Shown in pieces: positions 52,407 to 61,660 of a stretch of DNA of 64,000 bases (positions within the stretch are counted from its first letter, which is position 1; every line of letters begins with the position of its first letter). The translations under genes were made by a program, and so were the position numbers. The notes beneath the pieces were generated by a model that worked only from the letters and a program-made list of their open reading frames with translations, was not told where the DNA came from and ran no database searches. The DNA comes from Pyropia yezoensis (lineage: Eukaryota > Rhodophyta > Bangiophyceae > Bangiales > Bangiaceae): NCBI GenBank assembly GCA_009829735.1, contig CM020619.1:20031816-20095815 (forward strand), in the 5' to 3' direction.

Positions 52407-54389
52407 ATGGCAGCCAGGTCGTATCTCCCGTACTTGGGGAGAGCCATGGTGACCCCGGGGGTGGAGACTGACTCCCTGGATGAACGTATGGAGGACACCT
52501 CCTACGATGCAGCACCCGCCGGGACTTCCGGCGGGGGCTCCGCGATCGCTCCAGGGGACGGGACTCCCGCGTCAGCCGGCTTTGGGTTGCCGACGGGATG
52601 TCCCCCGGAGACGCGCCGCGTTATCCCACGGGAGGCCTTGGGGCGGTGGTTTTACCCCGCTTGGCCTCTGTATGAGGAGGGATTGACTGTTCTCCGCTGT
52701 GGCCGACTTGGCACAGCGATGAGTCGTGTATGGGACCGCCTACGGGAGACGTTCTCTCGTAGGGTCAGGTTTCCTCCCGACTTCAGGACGGACCAGTTTG
52801 CCTTCCTGGACGAGGGCGAGGTCGAAGACGTGCAGAGGGCCAAGACCATGGTGGACCGCGGGGGTACTATCCCGGGCACCGGCGACGTGCCGACCTTCAC
52901 TTGGGACGCGGTGGCAACTCGCCCCCCGTACCTACATGACTTCGATCCGCGCAGTCATCACTTCGACGTGCGGATGGAGAAGGACTGCTGGCGAGGTCCC
53001 TACTTGGTGACCTCGTCTCAACTCGAGTCTCCGCAGCAGTCTGCTGCTACCAAGGAGCAGTTCTATCCTAAGAAGCACGAGTGAGGGCCTCAAGCTGAGG
53101 TCCCCTACGGGTTTCCGGCTTTACTTCCACGGTTGCTCGATCACTTCGGCTCCGTCATGTGGACGGCTAGCCCGGACCACGTGGTGTTCGCCATGTTGGC
53201 AACCCAGTGGCTCTTCGAGGTCATGTCTACCTGGATGTCTTGTGTTCAGCGGCGGGGGATGCTCTGGCATCTCGCCCCCCGGCTTATCCAAGGTTCGGAA
53301 CAGCCCACCCCTCAGCTAGTTGCTGAGGGGTGCTCATCAGGACAGCTCACTCTACTTGAGGAGATGCTGCGTGTTCATAAGCTCATCGAGTGGGAGAGCA
53401 TTGAGCACAAGTTGCGCCGCTCCTCGCGCGGGCCCAAGGACGATGGCACACTTCGCCAGTACGTCTGGGTCGGTAGTGAACTTCACGACGGCCGTGTGGT
53501 ACTTCGAGAGGGGTTGGGCATCGGGGACTACCCGTATGCCCCGGGAATGGATCGCCACACTGCGCCTCCCCCGGACAAGGCAATCGTGATGGCAGTGCCC
53601 TCTCACGATGACTACATGACTCAACCCACTGCGGGGGCCTCGAGTAGGGGTCGCAGTTACTCTCGGGCTCCGTCAACTCGGCGAGCCCCTCCGCTTCCTT
53701 CCGTCCCGTTCCAACCGCACGGGGACATCCCGATAAGCGTTGCCGTTGAGTTGTCCACCCCGGTGTCCCCCAACTTGGGGGCCACCCCCTTGACGGTCTA
53801 TCCTAAGTTGGTATTGCCGGCCACGCCCTTGACCTCAGAAATGATGATCACCACGTTGGTGCGCACCATTTCTTGGTTAGCCGCGTCGACTGCAACCCTT
53901 CAAGTTTCCGAGACTCCTCAACTTGAGGAGCGCGCTCGTACTGCTGTGGCGACCGCGAGTTGCGAGTCGGTAGCGGGGTTCATGACGACCGAGTTGGCTC
54001 GTACTGGGTCGATTGTGCCCCAGCCGGCCCCACTTGGGCGTGGCAAGCGTCGGGCAAGCCGGGCAGACTCGCCTCCTCGCCGTCGTCGCCGTCACTCGCG
54101 GCGGTCTCCCTCCGTGTCGGAAGACGAGTTGTCTTATTCCGTCTCGGCGTCCTCTACCACGTCGGAGACGGAGTCAGTCCGGGGTCTGCGTCGCCAACTC
54201 GCGCGCAAGACCAAGCAGAAGAGTAGCCGCGGTCGTCGCCACTTGCGCGACCGTGAGGGTTGCGACGGTTCTGCCTTGGAGCCGCCGCCCCAGCCGACGG
54301 GTGGGGAACGTCATCGGCGTGGGTCTCGCCGCTCACCTCCACGTGAGGGCGACGGCCGTGGTGTTGGGGAGTCTAGCATGCGTGCCTAG
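52407..54389 (+). pseudogene. Z opposite-strand accessory gene (one nonsense codon)
   Basis: Plus strand, 661 codons from ATG 52407 (MAARSYLPYLG) to TAG 54389, opposite to Z gag-pol. It is broken by one in-frame TGA at 53082-53084. N-terminal acidic/Gly-rich segment, then WPLYEEGLTVLRCGRLG, ATRPPYLHDFDPRSHHFDVR, LLDHFGSVMW, MSCVQRRGMLWHLAPRL, and an Arg/Ser-rich C-terminus (SPPRRRRRHSRRSPSVSEDE) that could bind nucleic acid or act as a nuclear signal. Several stretches align with the X accessory protein in the same order (HFGSV with YFGSV, QRRGMLWHLAPRL with RRQGRLFHLPTGV, PPYLHDFDPRSHHFDVR with YPPMAGLKSASSWHRIYG), suggesting distant homology. No known family. Confidence 0.6.
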
Positions 54390-54500
54390 TTGGCAGCTGC
54401 CTTTGTTGTGAGAGTGTGTGGGTAAGGGCTGTATTTAAAAGCCACTCTGCGTACCATTTCGACTTGAAGCACTATCTTGGCACTGTCACTTGGCCTTCCC

Positions 54501-55557
54501 TCACGTTGAAGGAGGGCAAGTGGGGTCGATATCATTCCGGGCACAGTATGCCCGGACCTTCTCAGCGGGAATGTCCTCCACGTATTCCCACGTATCATCC
54601 TTCGCCTTATAGCCGAACCAACGCACCCTCAACATGAGGCGGTTAGTGTCCTCATCCCACCCGTAGTCGATGAACTTATCGAACACGTACTCCTGCGGGC
54701 CCTGTATGGCCGCAGGCAGCGAAAACAGACGCCACGCTTTCAGCGCACGCGCCCAAGCCGGGTCGCCTGCAGAAGGTGGTGCAACATTTACCACGTCCTG
54801 TCCGTTTACTGCGCGGATCCCATCGTCACTTTCGATGGTGAACCGCCGTCCATCTGTGCGAAGGACCTGGTATGGCTCCTTCGTCTGGAACACCATCTTA
54901 CCCCCAGTTGGGGAGAGTGAGTGGGCCAATACCCAGTCTCCCTGCTCGGGGACGTGCTTGGCGTTACGCACCTTTTTTGTCAAGAGTACGCTTGTAGCGC
55001 TTCTGCGCTTTGTCCATCTCAGCCCTGACTTTAGGGATGAGTTTTCGAGCCTAGCAGCGAACTCCGCCTTACTCTCAGTGGGAGTAGGTGTACTGCCATC
55101 GGCCTCCCTAGTTGGGAGCGGCCGCCTTACGGCAATAGACCGCACGCGACGGGGGGTCACAAAAGCGAGGTCTACTTCCCCGGTAGATGAGTGAACCTGC
55201 GAATTGTAGGTGATCGTAAGAATAGAAATGTATTGGTCCCACGTTTTCACGTGCTCACTCACATAGTGGCGCAGCTGCCAAACAATAGTTTTGTTGAAGC
55301 GCTCCACCTGCCCATTGGTTTGTGGGTGGTAGGGGGTGGCATAGTTTGCCTGAACCCCCAACATATCCAGCACTCCCTGAAACAGTACGGACGCGAATTG
55401 CGGTCCATTGTCCGATAGTGTACTGTCCGGGATGCCATACGCGGCAACCCAGTAATCTAGGAAGGCTGACACGACCGAAATGGCCGTGATCTCTGCCAGA
55501 AGGATCGCTCGCGTAAGTTTCGTGAAGCGATCGCAGATGACCAGGAGGTACTGGTGT
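54501..55557 (-). pseudogene. Z integrase core and chromodomain (N-terminus deleted)
   Basis: Begins mid-integrase at QYLLVICDRFTKLTRA (near 55555), just after the second half of the first-Asp region, so the zinc domain and first Asp are missing. Then DYWVAAYGIPDSTLSDNGPQ and TNGQVERFNK give the second Asp and the Glu. A linker with KTKEPYQVLRTDGRRFTIE (GPY-like, Gly replaced by Glu) and a chromodomain-like segment MLRVRWFGYKAKDDTWEYVE follow, ending CPPST-stop at 54501. Confidence 0.82.
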
Positions 55558-56028
55558 TACAAAATAAGGAGTACCCAGATGCAGGGGTACCGATATATTC
55601 TCGACTACTCCATAGGTCACGTCGACCTCATGGGTTCCGAACCTAGTTGGTAGGGTCACGGCACCAACAATGGGAAGTACCCGACCATTGATGTCAACCA
55701 CATGGTCGGCCTTAGACCTCCAGCGTTGGAGCTTCATCTCCTTGGGTAATAGCGACTTGCGTATCAAGGAGGCTCCTGAACCGCTATCAAGTACGATACG
55801 GGCACAACAGGCACGGCCGGGGGCTAGTTGCACCCGTCCAGCCACCTGGAAGTTCTCACCCGTGAGCACCGCGATGACCCGACGTGGGTTTACGTTCTTG
55901 AGGAGTCCTACCCGAGGTGGGCGGACTCCCTTAGGTCGGCGCAGTATCCGGCAGGGTTGGTTCGTCCTCTTGACCCACTTGGCCGAAGCTGCCGTTGTGA
56001 GCTTAGGACGGCGCGCTCCAACGGTCAT
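55558..56028 (-). pseudogene. Z protease (joined to integrase by deletion)
   Basis: Retropepsin motif VLDSGSGASLIRKSLLP at about 55740-55790 and the later strand VPLHLGTPYF near 55570. The frame then runs into integrase sequence out of frame, so reverse transcriptase, RNase H and the integrase N-terminus (roughly 2 kb or more in relatives) are lost at about 55557. Confidence 0.78.
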
Positions 56029-56239
56029 TCGTTTCCCGCCGACTTGGCGTCTGAGTCCGAGGGCGAAGGGGAAGACGACGAGTCCGAGGACGACGTGTCC
56101 GCCCCCTCCGCCGAGGGTGTGGCGACCGCCACCACCGGTCGAGGTCCACCCTCGCGGCGTGAACGTACTTCGTTCGTAGCCGTCTTCTTAATCGCATTCT
56201 TAACAAGTTGTTGAATGCGTTTACTCAACATATTGCAGT

Positions 56240-56682
56240 TCTCCCAATTTTGGCCGATCCGGACAAGAACAAGAACAACAGTCCACTGACCAATGACATG
56301 CCTCACAGGATGCCTCTCTGACCAATGAGCGCTCCGAATCAGCCTCCATTGTTGTGCAAACAGTAGATCTGCGACTTTCCCGGGACTCCGAGCACATGGA
56401 GGGGAGAACCTGGGTGGAACAGACACCAAGACAAGCTGGACAACTGTTCCGGAGAGGAACGAGCCGATGTGGGGGGAATCTTCGGCGATCTCAGCCGAGA
56501 GAACAACATTGTTTCGACCAATCAGCGATTGGTAAGAGGCTCACTGTGGCTGCAGCCACTGCTCTGGGCGATCGGGCCCCAAGAGCACGCGATCGGCACG
56601 CCCTCACCAGCCAGCACGCAATTGGCTCGCACAGTTGTTCATGCAGTGTTGTTCTTGTCCGGATCGGCCAAAATTGGGAGAA
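56240..56682. mobile_element. Short terminal-inverted-repeat element (MITE-like) inside Z
   Basis: 443 bp with 34-base perfect terminal inverted repeats starting TTCTCCCAATTTTGGCCGAT. The left repeat has an extra AAGAAC duplication just inside. It carries several CCAAT/ATTGG motifs and no coding sequence for a transposase. It separates the Z zinc knuckle from the downstream part of gag (NMLSKRIQQLVKNAIKKTA). Flanking bases (CTGCA and GGCTC in gag sense) give no clear target duplication. Confidence 0.72.
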
Positions 56683-56699
56683 GAGCCATAGGGCAATCA

Positions 56700-58452
56700 T
56701 ATGCCCATTGTCCATCGGAGTTGCAGTTCCAACACCGATGGTCAGTTCCCTGAGGAGTCTTCCCGACTTGAGAAGGCGAAGAGGTACCCTGGTAAGTTTC
56801 CAGTGCAGCTACTACCCTCTCCTTGCGGATTCGGCGTGCCTCTCGCAGCTCTCTGGCCTGGCGCGCCTCCTCTCATTCCTTGGCCAATTCGGCCTGACGC
56901 TCCTGGCGTTGTTCCTCCCGCAACTTGCGGTAGGCCTCACCTCTGCGGTAGGCGAACCTAGCCAACTCGGCCAGTGTCGTCCGGGCAGTATTGTGCTCCC
57001 GGGTCTCCATACGGACTGACCAGTGGAGTCCCTCCACAAACCGACTCTTTACCACAGCTAGTGGATGAAGAAAGCCACAGAGATTGTTGAGCTTACGAAC
57101 CCGCTCCGCAAAGGACAACTCGTCCTCCGCCTCTTCCTGATGGGCTTGCGTAAACTCCTCAACTTGAGAAGCCAACGCTGCTTCATCCACCATGGCTCTC
57201 AACAACCAGTTGACGAGCTCCAAGCAGGACGTCACCTCACCAGCGCCTCTACTCGAGGAACTGGGCATGACGGCCATAAGTTTTGTCCGTAAGTCGCCCT
57301 TAGTAAACTCCTGTAACATGTAGAAAGCCATGCCTTCACTTATGGCATTGTCAACACAGGCTTTTGTGAAGCGACGTAGAAACTCAAAGACACGGAGGGG
57401 GGGAGTTCCATCCCACTCCGCTTTGTGCCCAAAAGAGTGAAGTGCATTCTTCTTGGCGCGGCCCACAGCTCGGGCCTGAATAGGACCGTACGCCACCGAC
57501 TTGTTGTTGAGGGCGTAGGTCTCACAGTCAAAGATCCTCTTGTAGACCGGGTTGGCTACCTGGATCTTGGGCAGCACCTCACGTTGAGGGAAAAGCCGCT
57601 GAGGCAATGGGGTAGGTTGACCCGCAATGCCTGTTGTCTGCCGCGGCGAGCTTGGTGTAGCCACCGGCGTTTCCCAGGGGAACTCCCCCGTGAGGGGCGT
57701 ACGCCGCACCGAGAATGGTGTGGCTCCCTCGTTGGGAGTCACAGGGGTCGCCTCCTGTTCGGGGCGACCCGAGACAGGCGTGAGGAGGGATTCCCCCTGC
57801 GTCTGAGGGCTCGAGAGCCCCAATCCGGTCTGGACATTGAGACCATCTGGCAAACTCGCCACAACCTGATTCAAAATAGTATTCGTCATCGTGACCACCA
57901 GGTCCAGCAAGTCTGCAGTAACACATTGGTCGCCACCCGACGGACAGTTTCCGCGAGGAGTGGATTGTCGACTCCAATTGAGTCTCGGTCCGCCTCCGGG
58001 AGTCCACCTGAGGGGTAACCACGATCCTCAGGGGTCTCAACCGGGGGCATGGGCGCGAGCCCATCGCCGACCAACGGAGGTCCGCCGTCCTCCGAAAGCC
58101 TAGTTGGCGACGGCTCCAAGCCAAAGTTGGCTCCAACCCGAGTGGAACCCGCGGGGGCAGTCCTCTCACCTTGGGACGTTCCCGTTGAGTGTACCACACG
58201 GTGGCCAGACCTCGCCCCACCAGCATCAGAAGTGTCACCCGAATGAACTCCCGACTGAGTCGGGGTGGCCTGTTGCCCGCCCGTACTCCCAGTCCTGCTA
58301 GCTTGAGGGACCTCTAGTCCCTCTGCGACCCCAGGTACACCTACATGTGTCTCACCAGTATTCAAAGGCACTGAAGTACGTGCGTCACCCGTGAACTCCC
58401 CAGACGACGGGGGGTCCGAGCAAACCATGTTGGCTAACGATCCGTATGACAC
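56700..58452 (-). pseudogene. Z gag
   Basis: N-terminal Ser/Gly/Pro-rich part in the frame 58452-57886, a frameshift near 57920, then capsid in the frame 57910-56873 (FLRRFTKACVDNAISEGMAF, ELSFAERVRKLNNLCGFLHP, coiled REEQRQERQAELAKE). The zinc knuckle region near 56700-56745 reads CWNCNSDGQWAYDC, with Gln where the zinc His should be. The downstream part is cut off by the 443-bp element. Confidence 0.8.
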
Positions 58453-58531
58453 GGTCCAAGTCCACCGTTCCTCTGAGACAGAGGGCCCCCTACACCCGGG
58501 TGCACCCGGAGATAAAGTTTACCTCTGTCCC

Positions 58532-58545
58532 CTGCCGCTCCACCA
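58532..58545 (-). promoter_or_regulatory. Z primer-binding site
   Basis: Plus strand CTGCCGCTCCACCA; the minus strand begins TGGTGGAGCGGCAG two bases inside the LTR. Similar to, but not the same as, the X/Y/E2 site. Confidence 0.75.
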
Positions 58546-58547
58546 AA

Positions 58548-59018
58548 GGTGGCAAAAACCACTCGCACACGCGACACCCAAGTTGGGGCGGTGCGCAAGG
58601 GCTGCCTCCCGTGTCGGGGGAACCGGAAGAAGTGCAAGTCGCACACACTCTGTCCCTGTTGTGGGGCAATCCCCCGACTAACAAACAAGAAGATGGTGTG
58701 TGGGCCAACAGTTTCTTGGTCGGGACGGGGAAGCGAGGCCAAGCCCCGCTGTCCCTCCCCTTATCCCCCCAGGGTCCCCTCAGAATCTCGCCACTCAGAA
58801 TCTCCCACCCCAGCACCTGCCCACCGGGCCACACGAAGATTCAAGACAATAAATGCAGAAAACCCTCAAATCCAAGTTGGACTTACTACTAAGCTAACTA
58901 TCCCAAACTTAGGGAATATGGACCCAAATGCAGGGGGAGGAACGGGTCAGGCTAGTGGCCTGCCGCCCCTTGCACGGCACGTGTCGCCCCCCTACCTGGG
59001 GGTCAATACTGCCCCAGA
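58548..59018 (-). repeat. Z 5' LTR
   Basis: 471 bp. Matches 51642-52110 with few changes; the first base T is G at 58548, and the end reads TGCCCCAGA instead of TGCCACA. Confidence 0.9.
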
Positions 59019-60117
59019 CTCACTGAGGTAGCTGCTCAGCAGCTCCTTCAGAATACCACGGTAATCCATGGGGGTGGCTGCGACCCTCATTCCCGGCATC
59101 GGGGATGCCTGGCGGAGGATGTCTCGTACCCGCTCATCAACAAAGAACGGGGGGATCTCCAGGGCTAGCCCCTCGTTAACGAGTGCCTTGTCTGCGGCTG
59201 CCTTGAAGCTAGTCAGGAAGCCAATGACTGCCAACGGGCGTCCGTTCGGGCCCCCGAACATAGGTACTCCCTTCATAAGGATCTGCATAGAGCGGATCGC
59301 TCGATGCGAGGTATTACGCATCGATTCCGATACGGTAGTGGATCGGTGTTCCAAACGATAACGTTCAGGAGTCAGTACCGACCTGAAGACTTCGTTGACA
59401 ATCTCCGTGTCCGCGTCCTGGATATCCAGTCGCTTGGCCAGTTGATGAGTAAACTTATCGGACTCCATCCGCTTCAGTAAGCTCGCAGTAACCTGCGTTG
59501 TCATCGCTTGCACCAGTGACGCTGAAACATCCGGCGTCGGCGCCTCGGGTACCCGAGTTGCTTCGCTTCCGTCGTCGAGGGGGTACTGCGATAGGGTACC
59601 GCCCCCCCCCATAACCGACTCTGTTCCGGCGTAAGCATCCGCCGGACCATGTTCGCGGAGTCCGCTCTGGGTACTCCGAGCGTAGCGCTCCGTGTGTCTA
59701 CGTTCCAACTCGGCTGACGAGTCGGATCCATAACCCGCCGTATCCGGGGGTTGTCCAGGAGTGGCAACACCGGGGTCGACCCTGGTGGACTCCGAAAGTA
59801 GTCCGGCCGGTTCGAACCGTACCGATGTGGGAGGAACACGACGGGGTACCATCGTGTGGCGTGTTGACATCAGCACTGCCATTGCGTCCTCCGTACGCTC
59901 GTGAAGGTGGCGGCGGAGTGAGGTCGGCAGAAGACGGTTGAGGCGGTCCGCCGCCCCCGGCCGTCCGCGCCGTACCAAACGTCGATCCGGCACCGGAGAG
60001 CATCAGCGTCTCAATTTTGTTGATCGGGTTACCGATCCCGGTTCCCGGGTTCAACTCCGGGGTCGGCGTCGACGCCGATCCGTCATCTTGCACGTTCCCC
60101 GTCTCTTGGGTAGACAT
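59019..60117 (-). pseudogene. X gag, N-terminal part
   Basis: Starts at ATG 60117 (MSTQETGNVQDDG). About 75 bp present in E2 (near 18488-18563) are deleted, which shifts the frame after SADLTPPPPS. The second frame (59993-58992) runs through MSTRHTMVPRRVPPTSVRF, FGGPNGRPLAVIGFLTS and ELLSSYLSE, where Z is inserted. Confidence 0.83.
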
Positions 60118-60331
60118 GGTCACAATTTGTCAACCGACGTAACGATCACCACGAAGAAGAGAGCGAGGGGGTAGGTTGGGGGAGAGTAACAGTAGATCAC
60201 AGTCAAACGCAACCACTCAACACAATCAACCAGATCGCAACACCACGAGTACAAGGGAAGGACCGGATCCCTATCCGTGTGCCAGGGCAGAAAGCGGCGC
60301 CACCACAAGGGTGACGCAAAACCTTCCCCTG

Positions 60332-60342
60332 CTGCTCCACCA
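60332..60342 (-). promoter_or_regulatory. X primer-binding site
   Basis: Plus strand CTGCTCCACCA next to the LTR, identical to the Y and E2 site. Confidence 0.78.
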
Positions 60343-60343
60343 A

Positions 60344-60703
60344 TGTAGCACAATAGGGATCCGCTGCACGTCCACTCTCAGGGAACACTCACCAAGGGGG
60401 ATCGGCACCAACGTCACCGGGAGGCCAAGGTTGCTGTCCTTGGAGCGCAAGCCACGGGACCAAGATGGGAGCCCAAATGGGAGGGGTTTGTTGTTCTACC
60501 GTGGCCGGCGGTGGATTCGCCGCCGGCCCCCGCGTTATAAACCCTCGGAGACACTACATTACCCTCCACCCCAAGATGCAAGTCCCTCTGGTCATACGTA
60601 ACTTATAGTTACCGTGACCAATACGGACTCCCAAATTGAAAGTTAAGGGCTATAAGTAGTCCCCCTGTAATCGGGTCACAGTACGGTCATCCATATTGCT
60701 ACA
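60344..60703 (-). repeat. X 5' LTR
   Basis: 360 bp, plus-strand TGTAGCA to TGCTACA. Hairpin GCCGGCGG-TGGATTCG-CCGCCGGC at about 60504-60527. Confidence 0.92.
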
Positions 60704-60987
60704 GCGTGCCTGCCTCGATTACACCCGCGCGCAGGGCGTCCGGGGTGGGGGGAGTCGAGGTGGCCTATTGCGGCGGCGGCGGTGGGCGCATCGCAGTCGC
60801 AGCCGCCGCCGCACCCCCCGCTACAGGATCTCGCCGGCTGGGGGAGGAGCGCCGATGGGGGGAGAACTGTCGGTAATAGCGCCTAGGGTGGCGGCGGTGA
60901 CTTTAGCGGCGGCGTCCACTCCACCGCCCCGCGCCGCCTCCCCCCGCCCTACCCACCACCATGACCTCTTACGGGACGCACTATATA
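60704..60987. other. Host flank of element X, no confident gene
   Basis: GC-rich host sequence. One plus frame reads a Gly-rich VEVAYCGGGGGRIAVA stretch that resembles Gly-rich repeat proteins of protists, so X may have landed in a gene. No continuation is found on the other side of the complex. The stretch ends with TACGGGACGCAC (60970-60981), an isolated terminal piece of the repeat that follows. Confidence 0.4.
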
Positions 60988-61101
60988 GTGCGTCCCGTAA
61001 ACAGTGACGTGCTCGTGTCGTGATCATGTCAAATATCGGCCACTGGACCAATCAAACCCACACTGCACGACCCGTGCACGTCCACTTTTTGCGGGACGCA
61101 C
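60988..61101 (+). mobile_element. 115-bp inverted-repeat unit, copy 1
   Basis: Begins GTGCGTCCCGTA and ends GCGGGACGCAC. Inner part TGATCATGTCAAATATCGGC, then a CCAAT box at 61048-61052. Preceded by TATATA and a facing TACGGGACGCAC. Confidence 0.75.
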
Positions 61102-61117
61102 AACATGTACCTATATA

Positions 61118-61232
61118 GTGCGTCCCGTAAAAAGTGGACGTGCACATGTCGTGATCATGTCAAATATCGGCCACTGGACCAATCAAACCCACACTGCACG
61201 GCCTGTGAAGGTCCACTTTTTACGGGACGCAC
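61118..61232 (+). mobile_element. 115-bp inverted-repeat unit, copy 2
   Basis: GTGCGTCCCGTAAAAAGTGG to its inverted end (GTCCACTTTTTACGGGACGC plus AC), with about 20-25 base terminal inverted repeats. Same orientation as copy 1; CCAAT at 61179-61183. Confidence 0.78.
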
Positions 61233-61256
61233 AATAAAGTCTTGTCTTGTCTTATT

Positions 61257-61371
61257 GTGCGTCCCGTAAAAAGTGGACGTGCACAGGTCGTGCAGTGTGT
61301 GTTTGATTGGTCCAGTGGCCGATATTTGACATGATCAAGACACGAGCACGTCCACTTTTTACGGGACGCAC
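61257..61371 (-). mobile_element. 115-bp inverted-repeat unit, copy 3 (inverted)
   Basis: Same ends, but the centre is reversed (ATTGG at 61306-61310, then GGCCGATATTTGACATGATC). Separated from copy 2 by a 24-base spacer, AATAAAG...CTTATT. It lies 290 bp before the NUP93 start codon. Confidence 0.78.
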
Positions 61372-61660
61372 TATAGAAGTCTATACATGTTTTTGTTATA
61401 CTCATGCGCGGAGGTAGCACCCATGCAGGCGGCCATTTGATGCGCGCTGCGAAGGCGCGGTCACCTTCACTCTCACCCGCGCGCGCGCCGACGACCTTTT
61501 CGCGGACATCGCATCGGCGGCGTCTCTCCCTCCCCTCCCAAACCCTCGATCCACTACCACCACCCACAGCCTTACTGCGCATCCGCTGACCCTGCCACCA
61601 TTTCTCCGGTCGCGTTTTTGTTCCTCCCACTCGCGGACCCCGCCACTGGTCGCTGTGACC
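61372..61660 (+). promoter_or_regulatory. Presumed NUP93 upstream/5' UTR region
   Basis: AT-richer directly after the repeat units, then increasingly pyrimidine-rich (CTCTCCCTCCCCTCCC, TTCTCCGGTCGCG) up to the ATG. No clear TATA box at a standard place. The CCAAT motifs of the three repeat units lie 350-615 bp upstream of the ATG. Confidence 0.35.

Larger units (their letters stand above)
51642..59018 (-). mobile_element. Gypsy element Z (minus strand), nested in X gag
   Basis: About 7.4 kb with two LTRs of about 470 bp, CTCAC target duplication, primer site next to the right LTR and polypurine tract next to the left LTR. Reading leftwards: gag, protease, partial integrase with chromodomain, then an opposite-strand accessory gene before the 3' LTR. 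Reverse transcriptase and RNase H are deleted, and a 443-bp terminal-inverted-repeat element is inserted between gag and protease. Confidence 0.9.
50116..60703 (-). mobile_element. Gypsy element X, 5' half (with Z nested in gag)
   Basis: Reading leftwards from 60703: 5' LTR, primer site, gag N-terminal part, element Z (59018-51642), gag C-terminal part with zinc knuckle, protease N-terminal half. It ends at the protease cut point with GGAAG (plus strand CTTCC 50116-50120). Confidence 0.85.
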
